Below are positions 20,701-29,956 of a DNA stretch of 64,000 bases, in pieces. Below the pieces are notes generated by a model. The model saw only the letters and a list, made by a program, of their open reading frames with translations. It was not told the origin of the DNA and ran no database searches. Location: contig JAQSDU010000015.1 in NCBI GenBank assembly GCA_029946065.1, positions 107,686 to 171,685 on the forward strand, written 5' to 3'. The translations under genes were made by a program, and so were the position numbers. The DNA comes from Flavobacterium sp. (GTDB lineage Bacteria; Bacteroidota; Bacteroidia; Flavobacteriales; Flavobacteriaceae). The first letter of the stretch is position 1. Each line of letters starts with the position of its first letter.

Positions 20701-20845
20701 TTCGAACTGAGATTTGTGCCGGATCTATAGACGGGAATTCCCGTACACCTAAAAAAGTGTAGCCAATGATCCCGAACAATACAATGGCAAGGTTGATTAC
20801 AATTGTAAAAACAGGCCGTTTTATGCTTAATGTGGATAAACTCAT
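17747..20845 (-). CDS. HAE1-type RND efflux transporter (AcrB/MexB-like)
   Basis: 1032 aa, normal length for the family. The N-terminus MSLSTLSIKRPVFTIVINLAIVLFG is TM1. The proton-relay Asp pair sits in TM4 as LATGLVVDDGIVV, followed by the hallmark ENIFKKVEEG. Two large periplasmic loops and 12 TM helices are apparent, and the C-terminal half contains VTKNGILIVEFANQLREQG and the TM12 region. It exports amphipathic compounds using the proton gradient together with the MFP and TolC proteins of the same operon. It begins one base after the MFP stop. Confidence 0.95.
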   Translation of the reverse strand: MSLSTLSIKRPVFTIVINLAIVLFGIIGYTFLGVREFPSIDPAQISVRTSYTGANADIIESQITEPLEKAINSIDGIRNITSSSNQGSSNITIEFKLEKNLEEAANDVRDKVSQAVRSLPQDIDAPPVVSKADADSEPIITMTVQSSTKDALELSDYAENVIAERLQTIPGVSSVQIWGQKKYAMRLWIDPLKLNAYGVTVGDVRAALAKQNVELPSGKLTGANTELTVKTMGNLSEAAQFNDIIILADGEKVVRLSDVGKAELGPENLETKMSASGLPMVGLAIIPQPGTNYVDIADQFYTQYDQLKKDLPADMKLNIAIDNSVFIKKSVVEVAETLGLSLILVVLIIYLFFRDWAIAFRPLIDIPVSLIATFFIMYLCGFSVNVLTLLAIVLATGLVVDDGIVVTENIFKKVEEGMSPIEAAIKGSNEIFFAVISISITLAAVFLPIIFLEGFVGRLFREFGVVIGAAVLISAFVSLSLTPMLNAYLMKGGEQKKSRFYNYTEPYFVKLNTGYAASLSKFMKRKWVSFPIVIVCFGLIFLFFKIIPKETAPYDDRSFIGVNVTTPEGATYNYTDRFMQELTQLINDSIPEKKVELVITAPGFGAATVNSGRIRIALKEPEDRERSQKEIAEKLTKWTKRYSEAKTNISEQPTIAVNRRGGLPIQYIIQAPTFEKLQQKIPQFMDEANKNETFSNVDVNLKFNKPEINVTIDREKAESLGISVLDVAQTLQLSLSGQRFGYFMRNGKQYQVIGQFDEKDRAAPLDLTSMFVKNANGDLIQLDNVVKVTEESSPPQLYHNNRYMSATISAGLAPGKSISDGIDAMETIKTKVLDDSFTTDLGGESRDFVESSSNTTFAFALALLLIFLILAAQFESFIDPFIIILTVPMAVAGALFSLWLFGQTWNIFSQIGTVMLIGLVTKNGILIVEFANQLREQGKPKTEAILEAAEARLRPILMTSLAISLGALPIALSLGAASTSRIGMGVVIVGGTIFSLVLTLFVIPAVYSMWSRTRKHHPEFDHLEEYEKEMKS

Positions 20846-20846
20846 T

Positions 20847-21908
20847 TTATTTTTTGGCGACTGCCACTTTTACTTTTGTATCTTTTTTGAGTGACATTAC
20901 ACCGCTGGTGAGTACTGTATCTCCTGCTTTTAGTCCGCTTAGAATTAAAATGTCTTTATCGGTACGGGTTTCGGTTTCGACCATAACTTCCTTAGCTTTT
21001 CCGTTTTCTGTAACGAAAACTTTTTTTCCATTTTGTATGGGAACGATGGCTTCAGACGGAATAATAATCGCGTCTTTTATGGTACTTAATGGCAATTCGA
21101 CATTTGCGAAAGTACCTGGTAATAGCTTTCCATCTTTATTATCGGTAATGGCGCGGATTTGCAAAGTGCGTGTAGCGACAGCAATTTCGGGTTCAATCGC
21201 ATAAATTTTTGCGGTAAATTTGTTGGTAGCGCCTGCGACGGTGAAACTAAATTCTGAATTCATTTTGACTTGCGCCGCATATTTTTCAGGAATAGAGAAT
21301 GTTATTTTGAGATGACCGCTATTGACTAATTTTGCTACGAGAATTGTAGGCGTGATATATGTTCCGGGAGAAATGGATCGCAATCCAATTTTTCCTGAAA
21401 ATGGTGCTTTCACGGAAGTTTTCCCGATTTGTGCCCGAATCAATTGACTTTCCGCTTGTGCTGATCTGTAATCTGCAGAAGCGATATCGAACTCTTCCTG
21501 ACTGATGGCTTGTTTTTCCAGTAATAATTTAGCGCGGCGTGCATTTTCCGAAGCGAGATTTTCTTTCGTTTGCATTTGACGCAATTGGGCGCGCAGTTCG
21601 ACATCATTTACTTTAAATAAAACTTGTCCTTTACTGACGTTACTGCCTTCGGTAAAATAAATACCTTCGACGATACCAGAAACTTCACTACGGATTTCAA
21701 CTTGTTCATTGGCTTCAAGAGCACCGGAAAGCGATAAATTATTGTCAAAAGGCTGCAATGTTACGACGATTCCACTGACATTCATGGGTTTATTTTTATC
21801 GCCTTTGCCTTTCGGGTCGTCTTTGGTAGTGTTTTTTTGGATTCTGTAGGTCACCAATGCGGCTATTCCTATGATTAAAAGCGAGTAGATTAGGTATTTT
21901 ACTTTCAT
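20847..21908 (-). CDS. RND efflux periplasmic adaptor (membrane fusion protein)
   Basis: 353 aa. N-terminal signal/anchor helix (YLIYSLLIIGIAALVTY). A split lipoyl/barrel-sandwich domain (LEANEQVEIRSEVSGIVEGI ... VKAPFSGKIGLRSISPGTYI) flanks a coiled-coil hairpin (LRAQLRQMQTKENLASENARRAKLLLEKQ...). A beta-barrel and membrane-proximal domain complete the HlyD/AcrA architecture. First gene of the efflux operon. No repressor gene is adjacent. Confidence 0.94.
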   Translation of the reverse strand: MKVKYLIYSLLIIGIAALVTYRIQKNTTKDDPKGKGDKNKPMNVSGIVVTLQPFDNNLSLSGALEANEQVEIRSEVSGIVEGIYFTEGSNVSKGQVLFKVNDVELRAQLRQMQTKENLASENARRAKLLLEKQAISQEEFDIASADYRSAQAESQLIRAQIGKTSVKAPFSGKIGLRSISPGTYITPTILVAKLVNSGHLKITFSIPEKYAAQVKMNSEFSFTVAGATNKFTAKIYAIEPEIAVATRTLQIRAITDNKDGKLLPGTFANVELPLSTIKDAIIIPSEAIVPIQNGKKVFVTENGKAKEVMVETETRTDKDILILSGLKAGDTVLTSGVMSLKKDTKVKVAVAKK

Positions 21909-22030
21909 ATTTGTTACGTCAATTTTAACTGAAATGCATCAATTTCAGGTATATGCTAACAAAATTAGGGTTTAGGAAAGCGAATACTTTAAACGTTAAA
22001 TTTTATTTAACACTATTAACACTTGTTTTA

Positions 22031-24136
22031 TCAGCTGATGTAGTTCCAAATGTTTTTCTTTTTTGATTGTGCTATAAAAACGGCTCTTAAATTTGCATTT
22101 TCCGGTTTTTGAAGTGGCGCATCGGCTTTTAGAATTTTGACAGCGTGGTTTCGTGCAAGTAGTAATATGTCTCTGTCCCGAACAATATCTGCAATTTGTA
22201 AGTTCAAAACGCCGCTTTGTTGTGTGCCCATTAAATCGCCTGGACCGCGCAATTTTAGATCTACTTCGGCAATTTCAAAACCGTCATTCGTGCGTACCAT
22301 GGTTTCCATTCTTGTTTTGCTGTCGTTGGATAATTTGTGTGAAGTCATCAAAATGCAATAACTCTGTTCGGCGCCACGCCCCACGCGACCGCGCAATTGG
22401 TGCAGTTGTGAAAGTCCAAAACGTTCGGCACTCTCGATGATCATTACGCTGGCGTTGGGAATGTTAACACCAACTTCAATTACAGTTGTAGCTACCATGA
22501 TGTTGGTTTTACCTTTAGAGAAACGCTCCATTTCGGCATCTTTATCGGTGGGTTTCATTTTGCCGTGAACGATCGAAATTGCGTATTCAGGTAATGGAAA
22601 ATCCCTTGAAATGCTTTCGTAACCATCCATCAAATCCTTGAAATCCATTTTTTCTGATTCTTGTATTAAAGGATAAACAATATAAATTTGTCGGCCTTTT
22701 GCGATTTCATCTTTGATGAATTTCCAGACTTTCAAGCGGTTCGAGTCGAATCTATGAACGGTTTGGATTGGTTTTCGCCCCGGTGGCAATTCATCTATCA
22801 CAGAAATATCCAGATCGCCATACAAACTCATCGCCAGAGTGCGCGGAATTGGCGTAGCGGTCATGACTAAAACGTGTGGCGGGATTTCATTTTTGTGCCA
22901 TAATTTTGAGCGTTGCTCGACGCCAAAACGATGTTGCTCGTCAATGACTGCGAGGCCGAGATTTTGGAATTTCACTTTGTCTTCGAGCAAAGCATGTGTT
23001 CCAATTATAATGTGTAAGCTTCCATTTTCGAGTTCCTCATGAATGATTTTTCTATCTGAAGTTTTAGTTGAACCAGTGAGAATTTTTATATTGATATTTA
23101 AATCTTTAGCTAATTCTGTTAATCCTCTAAAATGTTGGTTGGCGAGAATTTCTGTTGGTGCCATCAAGCACGCTTGAAAGCCATTGTCCAAAGCGAGGAG
23201 CATGCTCATTAATGCAACAATAGTTTTTCCCGAACCGACATCGCCTTGTAGCAAACGGTTCATTTGTGCGGCCTGTCCCATGTCGTTTCTGATTTCTTTC
23301 AGTACTCTTTTTTGGGCATTGGTAAGATCGAAAGGCAGGTAATTTTCAAAGAAATTATTAAAATAAGCACCAACTTTAGTAAACGGATGCCCTTTTATTT
23401 TGTGCTTCCGAATTAAATTTTTTGTAATTAATTGCAGTTGTATGAAGAACAATTCCTCAAACTTTAGCCGAAATTGTGCTTTTGCCAAAACATCGGCACT
23501 TTTTGGAAAATGAATATTGAATAACGCGGCGTTTTTGGGAATCAACTTCAATTCATTGATCAGATATTCGGGCAAAGTTTCACTGAACAAAGCCTGAGTT
23601 TCCGTAAACAATTGCTGCATGAGCTTATTAATTGTTCGATTGGAAATGCCTCGGTTGGTAAGTGTTTCCGTCGATGGATAAACCGGTTGCATCGCTGAGC
23701 GCAGGCTTTTTTCGTGTTCTGCTAGCAATTCTATTTCAGGATGCGCCATATTGAAAACACCATTAAACGATGTTGCTTTTCCGAAAATCACGATAATAGC
23801 ATTCAAATGCAAGCTTTCGCGGATCCATTTGTGACCTTGGAACCACACGAGTTCCATCTGGCCGGTATCATCCACAAAAGTGGCCACCAAACGTTTTCCG
23901 CGTTTTTGTTCGACTGTTTTGATGTTGATGATCTTACCGATTACCTGCACATCGGCATTGTTTGGCTGCAGTTCGTTGATCTTGTAATAGCGCGTGCGAT
24001 CAATGTAGCGATTTGGATAAAAATTGAGCAAATCCTCGTATTTGTAGATGCCGAGTTCTTTCCGCAGCAGTTCACCTCTCGCCGGGCCAACGCCTTTGAG
24101 GTATTCAATTGGTGTCTGAAGCAGGTTATTTTGCAT
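22031..24136 (-). CDS. recG: ATP-dependent DNA helicase RecG
   Basis: 701 aa, full length. The N-terminal wedge/OB domain (about 1-170) is followed by superfamily 2 helicase motifs: Walker A LLQGDVGSGKTIVA, motif II DEQHRFGVEQR, motif III VLVMTATPIPRTLA, motif V VATTVIEVGVNIPNA and motif VI QLHQLRGRVGRG. The terminal TRG region is also present. It regresses stalled forks and branch-migrates Holliday junctions. A -7-like box ends four bases before the ATG (see 24141). Confidence 0.97.
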   Translation of the reverse strand: MQNNLLQTPIEYLKGVGPARGELLRKELGIYKYEDLLNFYPNRYIDRTRYYKINELQPNNADVQVIGKIINIKTVEQKRGKRLVATFVDDTGQMELVWFQGHKWIRESLHLNAIIVIFGKATSFNGVFNMAHPEIELLAEHEKSLRSAMQPVYPSTETLTNRGISNRTINKLMQQLFTETQALFSETLPEYLINELKLIPKNAALFNIHFPKSADVLAKAQFRLKFEELFFIQLQLITKNLIRKHKIKGHPFTKVGAYFNNFFENYLPFDLTNAQKRVLKEIRNDMGQAAQMNRLLQGDVGSGKTIVALMSMLLALDNGFQACLMAPTEILANQHFRGLTELAKDLNINIKILTGSTKTSDRKIIHEELENGSLHIIIGTHALLEDKVKFQNLGLAVIDEQHRFGVEQRSKLWHKNEIPPHVLVMTATPIPRTLAMSLYGDLDISVIDELPPGRKPIQTVHRFDSNRLKVWKFIKDEIAKGRQIYIVYPLIQESEKMDFKDLMDGYESISRDFPLPEYAISIVHGKMKPTDKDAEMERFSKGKTNIMVATTVIEVGVNIPNASVMIIESAERFGLSQLHQLRGRVGRGAEQSYCILMTSHKLSNDSKTRMETMVRTNDGFEIAEVDLKLRGPGDLMGTQQSGVLNLQIADIVRDRDILLLARNHAVKILKADAPLQKPENANLRAVFIAQSKKKNIWNYIS

Positions 24137-24140
24137 GGAA

Positions 24141-24148
24141 CGAAGATA
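24141..24148 (-). promoter_or_regulatory. -7-like box of recG, leaderless spacing
   Basis: Minus strand TATCTTCG (7 of 8 to TAnnTTTG), then four bases (TTCC), then the recG ATG. With the -7 box this close, transcription would begin at or near the A of the ATG. Confidence 0.4.
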
Positions 24149-24255
24149 GTTTTTAATTGGGAAATTGTAAAACTGATTTTATTTCGAATTTGGATAAAAT
24201 TATATAAACCGGCTTACATTTTTTCTAAAATACGCTCACGTTTCATAAACCTTTG

Positions 24256-24263
24256 TAACTTTG
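24256..24263 (+). promoter_or_regulatory. -7 box of the M1 peptidase gene
   Basis: TAACTTTG is a perfect TAnnTTTG, 19 bp before the ATG at 24283, in the divergent region shared with recG. Confidence 0.5.
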
Positions 24264-24282
24264 AAATTCCGATACCATCATA

Positions 24283-26355
24283 ATGAAACAACTATTAGCT
24301 TTACTGCTGCTGCCATTTTTTTCTTTTTCACAGCAAATACAAGCTGTCGATTTTAAATCCGTTATCGGAAAAATTACCGTAAATTCTACTGAAAAAACGG
24401 TTACCGGAAGCGTAATTTATGATTTTGAAGTATTAAAACCAGTTGATACCATTTATATCGATGCGCATGACATGGTTTTTTCGAATCTTGAAACAGATGC
24501 CAAGAACCAAGAATTTGTGACAACCAACAAACAGTTAAAACTAGTTGGAGATTTCAAAATTGGACATCACCAACTTGCATTTGATTACAAAGCAAAACCG
24601 CGTCAAACTTTATATTTTACAGGTTCTGAAGCCACCAATAATCTCGAAATTTGGACACAAGGACAAGGAAAATATACAAGTTTCTGGTTTCCGAGTTTTG
24701 ACGATGTGAATGAAAAAGTTATTTTCAGTTTATCGGTTGCGTTTGACAAAAACTATGAGGTAATTTCCAACGGCGTGCTTGTTGACAAAGCGGAAATTGC
24801 GGATAAAATTACATGGCATTACAAAATGCAAAATCCTATGAGTTCCTATTTGCTGATGATTGCGATTGGTAAATTTGATAAAAAACAGGAAATATCGGCT
24901 TCCGGAATTCCACTTATAATGTACCTGCAGCCCGAAGAAGTGGCAAAATTTGAACCAACGTACCGTTATTCCAGGCAAATTTTTGATTTTCTGGAAAACG
25001 AAATCGGCGTAAAATTTCCATGGGAAGTTTACAAACAGCTTCCCGTTCACGATTTTCTGTATGGCGGAATGGAGAACACATCGGCAACGATTTTCGCACA
25101 AGATTATGTAGTGGATTCGATTGGATTTAACGACCGAAATTACATCAATGTCAATGCGCACGAGCTTGCACACCAATGGTTTGGCGATCTGGTGACGGCA
25201 AAATCAGGAAAACACCACTGGCTGCAGGAAGGTTTTGCGACGTATTATGCGCTTTTGTCGCAGCAAGAAGTTTTGGGCGATGATCGTTTTTATTGGGAAT
25301 TGTACCAAAATGCAGAACAATTGCAACAAGCATCCAAAACCGATACGATTCCGATATTGAATGAAAAAGCAAGTTCGCTATCGTTTTATGAAAAAGGCGC
25401 TTGGGCATTACATGTTTTACGCGAAGGCGTAGGCAAAGAAAGTTTTCGGAAAGCAGTTAAAAATTACCTCGAAAAATACCAATTTAAAAATGTTGACACC
25501 GATGAGTTTCTGGCAGAAATCAACAAAGTGTCCAAATATGACACAGCGGCTTTCAGGAAGAAATGGCTTGAAACCAGCGGTTTTGAAGTAGCCGATGCAA
25601 TTGCATTGTTGAAGAAAAACACCTTCATGAAAAAGTATTTTGATCTTCTGTCACTTCAGGAAAAACCTTTTTCGGAAAAGAAAAAAACATTCGAAAAGCT
25701 ATTGAAATCGGATGTTTTTTATCCGTTAAAAGAAGAGGTTGTTTTTCAAATGACCGCAGTTCCTTTTCGTGAAAAAAAAGAATTGGTTTTACTTGCTTTA
25801 CATACCAACGACGTTCATGTGCGCCAAGCGATTGCCAACACGACCGCGGAAATTCCGACCGCGATGTATGTTGAATTTGTAAAACTACTCGATGACAAAT
25901 CATATCTCACAAAAGAAATTATATTGGGTAATTTATGGAAGCAATTTCCAGAACAGCAAGTTGAATTACTGGAAAAAATGAAAAATGAAATTGGTTTTAA
26001 TGACCGAAATTTGCGTGTGCGATGGCTTACTTTAGCATTGATGACAAAGGATTTTCAAAAGGAAAGCAAGTCGAAATTGTATGACGAATTACTCGATTAC
26101 ACGACACCAAAATACGAAAGCCAGTTGCGTCAAAATGCCATGACCAATCTTCTTTTCCTGAATCCAAATGATACGAATGTATTGCAGGCGCTCACAAACG
26201 CTACAGTGCATCACAAATGGCAGTTTAGTAAATTTGCCCGTGAAAAAATCCGCAGTTTATTGAAGAAAGAAAAATACAAAACATTTTACACCGAATTGCT
26301 ACCCAAACTTCCCGAAAATGAGCAGGTACAAATCGGTAAACTCCTAAAAGAATAA
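24283..26355 (+). CDS. M1 family metallopeptidase (aminopeptidase N-like)
   Basis: 690 aa with a short signal peptide (MKQLLALLLLPFFSFSQQ). The substrate-binding GxMEN motif appears as YGGMENTSA. The zinc site is His293-Glu294-x-x-His297 in NAHELAHQWFGD, and Glu316 in LQEGFATYYA, 19 residues after His297, is the third ligand. The C-terminal ~260 residues are helical repeats, as in M1 enzymes. It removes N-terminal residues from peptides, probably in the periplasm. The following patatin gene overlaps its stop by one base (TAATG), so the two are likely cotranscribed. Confidence 0.94.
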   Translation: MKQLLALLLLPFFSFSQQIQAVDFKSVIGKITVNSTEKTVTGSVIYDFEVLKPVDTIYIDAHDMVFSNLETDAKNQEFVTTNKQLKLVGDFKIGHHQLAFDYKAKPRQTLYFTGSEATNNLEIWTQGQGKYTSFWFPSFDDVNEKVIFSLSVAFDKNYEVISNGVLVDKAEIADKITWHYKMQNPMSSYLLMIAIGKFDKKQEISASGIPLIMYLQPEEVAKFEPTYRYSRQIFDFLENEIGVKFPWEVYKQLPVHDFLYGGMENTSATIFAQDYVVDSIGFNDRNYINVNAHELAHQWFGDLVTAKSGKHHWLQEGFATYYALLSQQEVLGDDRFYWELYQNAEQLQQASKTDTIPILNEKASSLSFYEKGAWALHVLREGVGKESFRKAVKNYLEKYQFKNVDTDEFLAEINKVSKYDTAAFRKKWLETSGFEVADAIALLKKNTFMKKYFDLLSLQEKPFSEKKKTFEKLLKSDVFYPLKEEVVFQMTAVPFREKKELVLLALHTNDVHVRQAIANTTAEIPTAMYVEFVKLLDDKSYLTKEIILGNLWKQFPEQQVELLEKMKNEIGFNDRNLRVRWLTLALMTKDFQKESKSKLYDELLDYTTPKYESQLRQNAMTNLLFLNPNDTNVLQALTNATVHHKWQFSKFAREKIRSLLKKEKYKTFYTELLPKLPENEQVQIGKLLKE

Positions 26356-27260
26356 TGAAAGCACTTGTAATTTCAGGCGGTGGGAGCAAAGGTGCTTTCG
26401 CAGGCGGCGTGGCACAATACTTAATGCAGGAAAAAGGCTGCGAGTATGATTTGCTATTGGGCACATCAACGGGAAGCTTGTTGATTCCGCATTTGGCGTT
26501 GGGCAATGTAGATAAAATACATAGGATTTATACGAATGTGAATATGGCGCGAATTTTCAACATTAATCCGTTTCGCGTGAAGATAAAAGATGGTGTTGAA
26601 ACTGTGCGCATCAACCACTTCAATGTTTTGATTCAGTTCATAAAAGGCAGGCGTACATTCGGCGAAAGCAAAAAACTACGGAAATACATCAAAAAAAATT
26701 TCACACTTTCCGAATTCAACCAACTCAAATCTTCTCATAGAAATATTGTGGTTACGGTCACAAATTTGTCTAAAAATGAAGTGGAATACAAATGCATCCG
26801 CGATTTCGAGTACGATGAATTTTGCGATTGGATTTGGATTTCCTGCAATTATATTCCGTTTATGAGTCTTGTGGAGAAAAATGGTTGCGAATATGGCGAC
26901 GGTGGATTTTCGAGTTTAGTGCCGATTAGTGAAGCGATAGAACGCGGTGCGACAGAAATTGACGTCGTGATTTTGGAGACCGAGACCCTTACAGCGCCAA
27001 TTCCCATCGGAAAAAACCCGTTTTCGCTGATGATTGATTTGTTTAGAACATTACTTGATCAAGTTGAAAAACACGATATTATCATTGGAAAATTGGCGGC
27101 GAATCATAAAAATGTAAAGCTCAATTTGTATTATACGCCAACGCAATTGACTAGCAATGCTTTAGTTTTCAACAAAGAAAATATGAAAAAATGGTGGGAG
27201 CAAGGTTTTGAATATGCGAAGAATAAAAGCGAGGATATGAGTGATGTTAAGAAAGTTTAA
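26355..27260 (+). CDS. Patatin-like phospholipase
   Basis: 301 aa. The oxyanion hole GGGSKG is at residues 8-13, nucleophile Ser38 is in LLGTSTGSLL and catalytic Asp182 is in EYGDGGFSS (DGG), so the Ser-Asp dyad is intact. No signal peptide, hence probably cytoplasmic. The family hydrolyses acyl chains from phospholipids or neutral lipids. Start overlaps the M1 peptidase stop by one base. Confidence 0.9.
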   Translation: MKALVISGGGSKGAFAGGVAQYLMQEKGCEYDLLLGTSTGSLLIPHLALGNVDKIHRIYTNVNMARIFNINPFRVKIKDGVETVRINHFNVLIQFIKGRRTFGESKKLRKYIKKNFTLSEFNQLKSSHRNIVVTVTNLSKNEVEYKCIRDFEYDEFCDWIWISCNYIPFMSLVEKNGCEYGDGGFSSLVPISEAIERGATEIDVVILETETLTAPIPIGKNPFSLMIDLFRTLLDQVEKHDIIIGKLAANHKNVKLNLYYTPTQLTSNALVFNKENMKKWWEQGFEYAKNKSEDMSDVKKV

Positions 27261-27305
27261 AGTCTAGAGGTGTCAAAATCTTTCGAATTTTCACTTTCGA
27301 CTAAA

Positions 27306-27827
27306 TTATAGAAACGTACTTACTTCACTTTTAATAAACGCCAAAGCGGTAACAGTCGGTGATTCTTTGGTCATAGAATCTGTCAAGATCGCTTCACGCA
27401 AAGTGTTGGCATCAGTAACTTTTTCACCTTTTGCAGCATTGCGAATTTGTTGAATTATAGTATTTTTTGCGGTGGTGATTATTGTCCAGCATTCATTCGA
27501 AATATAGATTTGTTGGGTAAGATTGTGCTCAAATTCTTGTTCGATATTGGCGATGATATATTGTTCGTAATCATTTTTATTAGGCGAAACCGGCGGTACA
27601 CGAAGTAATATTTTTGACGGGCTGATGCGTTCCAAAAATAAAGCCATCCTTTCATACGCCTGCAAACGTAATGGAAGAGCATGTTTTTGTGCTTCGCGGT
27701 GCATGGCAAAACGGCGCTTTCCAGCTTCGTTTTTGATGTGTTGTTTGAAAAATAGAAAAGCAATGCCTCCGGTGATTAGCGATGGGATGGCATAAGATAA
27801 AATCTCTATTATTTTTGTGGTTTCCAT
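27306..27827 (-). CDS. Small membrane-anchored hypothetical protein
   Basis: 173 aa. One N-terminal TM helix (IIEILSYAIPSLITGGIAFLFF) is followed by a basic, helical cytoplasmic part (KNEAGKRRFAMHREAQKHALPLRLQAYERMALFLERI). No known catalytic motif. The type occurs in Flavobacteria as a conserved hypothetical; function unknown. Confidence 0.7.
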   Translation of the reverse strand: METTKIIEILSYAIPSLITGGIAFLFFKQHIKNEAGKRRFAMHREAQKHALPLRLQAYERMALFLERISPSKILLRVPPVSPNKNDYEQYIIANIEQEFEHNLTQQIYISNECWTIITTAKNTIIQQIRNAAKGEKVTDANTLREAILTDSMTKESPTVTALAFIKSEVSTFL

Positions 27828-27947
27828 AATTTTTAATTGTGAGACAAATATAATTAGATAATTGGATAATTAGCTAATTTGAAATTTTTATGAAAACAGC
27901 AATTGCTAAGGTAAAAATCGTGTGGTTTATTTTTTTTCGTTTTGGAA

Positions 27948-28625
27948 TCAGAATAAAGTAAGTTCAGTAACGATTTCATTTTTTAATTCAAAAGCCCTGT
28001 CAATAAAGCCATAAAATCTTTTATCATGATTGAGTATGGCAATTGATTTGCCTTCATTGGCTAATTCTTTAAGCAGTTTCATGATTTCTATTCCGTCTTT
28101 ATCTTCTAAATATGCTGTTGGATTGTCGCAAATGATAATAGAAGGATTAATGATGAGTGCTTTGGCGATAACTATTTGTTGTTGCTGAAATAATGAAAGC
28201 TGCCCCGGCATTTTTTTTCTGTACTGAAACATATTAACCTTTTTTAATGCTTCCATAGTTTTTCTTTTCATTTCACGAATTTCTGATTTTTGAATTCTTA
28301 ATGGAAATGAAACATTTTCTTCGGCATTTAAGTGTCCTAATAAATTATTTTTTTGAAAAATGAAACTTATCGATTGCAGTTTAACTAATGCGATATCTAT
28401 TAAATTAGATGAGATGCATTTTTTTCCATTTATTTCAAGGATGCCATCAGTTGGATGTATCAAACACCCCATTAATGTAAGGACTGCTTTTTTGGTATCA
28501 GTTGATTCCCCTGTAATGACTATAATTTCACTTTTGTTTAGCGTTATGCTTGTATTTTCTTTAGTATTGAAGGTTCCTGCACTTGTAAAATAAACTTTGC
28601 TTAATTGTTCTAATTTGGCTAACAT
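27948..28625 (-). CDS. Degenerate ABC transporter ATPase (LolD/MacB-like, catalytically dead)
   Basis: 225 aa; overall sequence and spacing follow LolD/MacB-type ATPases. Nearly every catalytic motif is altered. Walker A is GESTDTKKA (39-47; the glycine before Lys and the Ser/Thr after it are lost). The signature LSGGQ is LSLFQ (143-147). Walker B ends CDN instead of DE (166-168). The Q-loop Gln91 and H-loop His200 remain. The reading frame is intact, so this looks like a selected pseudo-ATPase rather than a decaying gene. No permease gene adjoins it; it lies 95 bp downstream of the beta-barrel gene and is on the same strand. It may act as a regulatory or structural subunit; that is inference. 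Confidence 0.75.
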   Translation of the reverse strand: MLAKLEQLSKVYFTSAGTFNTKENTSITLNKSEIIVITGESTDTKKAVLTLMGCLIHPTDGILEINGKKCISSNLIDIALVKLQSISFIFQKNNLLGHLNAEENVSFPLRIQKSEIREMKRKTMEALKKVNMFQYRKKMPGQLSLFQQQQIVIAKALIINPSIIICDNPTAYLEDKDGIEIMKLLKELANEGKSIAILNHDKRFYGFIDRAFELKNEIVTELTLF

Positions 28626-28720
28626 GACACAATTTTTATATATTTAAAAACTACTGCTCTACATAAAATTTTATGAAAAGCAGTAGTCAAACAAACCAAA
28701 AAAACAAAAAATCACTATTT

Positions 28721-29956
28721 TTATTCGTATTTGCCTTTCATGAACCAAATAGCTTCGAAACTAAAATTAATTCCAATTTTGTGATAATTTTCTTTTATCA
28801 AGTCGTTGCTTACCTTGGCTTTTATACCGTAGGAATAGCTGATATTGAATTGTGAGTTGGTGTGTTCTAAAGGTATTCCAAAGCCTACAGAAAAAGCGAT
28901 ATTATCAACTTTTTGATCATTAATAAGTAAGAAACCGGAGTCATAATTCATGCCTAAATAATAGTGTATTTTTTCATAAAAATTTGTTTTCCGCAGTTGG
29001 TCTTTAAAATAGGAAAACCCAACTGAAAGTTTATCCTGATTGGTAAACTGACCATAAATACTTGATTGATTGGTCGAATTCCATAAACTTTTTTCATAAT
29101 CAACAGAAAAACTCATATTATTTTTGAAGCGCTTGTTCACTCCAAATCCGATTTCCAAGGGCAGATAATAGTTCACGGCGTCCGAAACAATTTCCGCCGC
29201 AACAATTTCTGTATCGGTACCATTAACACTTTTGATTGATTGTTTTTTGCCGGCGCTTATTTTTGCCGGCGTTTTCACGGTGAGTCCTAAAACAAATGTA
29301 GAATCTACGCAAAATTGGCTTCCCAACGTAAATCGAACGCCTTTATAATTGCTAGTTGTATTGATAGTTGTTATTGAATTGGCAATACTAAAATTTTTAT
29401 TTTCCTCGATGCTTCCAAAATAGACAGAGGGCTTAATCCCTAAAGCCAATTTTTTTGATAATTGATAACCATAAGCAACATCAAAACTGTTCAGTCCACC
29501 TTTACTTTCAGCATCTAAATAATAATATTCATTACTGTTATTTATTTTCATGCGATAATTTGAAATTACATAACTCGCACTTGAGTAGGGCAGTAGTGCG
29601 ATACTTATTCCTGATTTTGAATTTACAGGAAAAGCAAAAGCAATATGCGAAAATTGCGTATTTTTCTTTTTTTCAGTTTTAGATTTGTCTTTATAAGTTG
29701 AAAATATTGTTTTAGCACCAAAATCATAAAAGAAACTATTTTTGCCTATAAATGCTAGTGATGATGGGTTTTTGTTATTGATAAACGTTGATGAAGGCAA
29801 AGCTATTCCTGTTCCGCCCATTGCAGAAATAGGTCCAAAATCTGATTGGTATAAACTGCCTAACCCATATATAGAATAAGGTGACGTAGCAACACTTTGG
29901 CAATACGCGGCAATCGATAGCAGCATAAAAAGGGATATAATGATAATGCGTTTCAT
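28721..29956 (-). CDS. Outer-membrane beta-barrel protein (FadL/PorV-like fold suspected)
   Basis: 411 aa: signal peptide about 1-19 (ending SIAAYCQ), then SPYSIYGLGSLYQSDFGPISAMGGTGIAL, a motif seen in flavobacterial barrels, and alternating amphipathic beta strands to a C-terminal aromatic end (INFSFEAIWFMKGKYE). It starts immediately after the DUF4270 stop with no intergenic base, so the two are translated from one transcript. Function unknown; the family assignment rests on pattern only. Confidence 0.7.
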   Translation of the reverse strand: MKRIIIISLFMLLSIAAYCQSVATSPYSIYGLGSLYQSDFGPISAMGGTGIALPSSTFINNKNPSSLAFIGKNSFFYDFGAKTIFSTYKDKSKTEKKKNTQFSHIAFAFPVNSKSGISIALLPYSSASYVISNYRMKINNSNEYYYLDAESKGGLNSFDVAYGYQLSKKLALGIKPSVYFGSIEENKNFSIANSITTINTTSNYKGVRFTLGSQFCVDSTFVLGLTVKTPAKISAGKKQSIKSVNGTDTEIVAAEIVSDAVNYYLPLEIGFGVNKRFKNNMSFSVDYEKSLWNSTNQSSIYGQFTNQDKLSVGFSYFKDQLRKTNFYEKIHYYLGMNYDSGFLLINDQKVDNIAFSVGFGIPLEHTNSQFNISYSYGIKAKVSNDLIKENYHKIGINFSFEAIWFMKGKYE

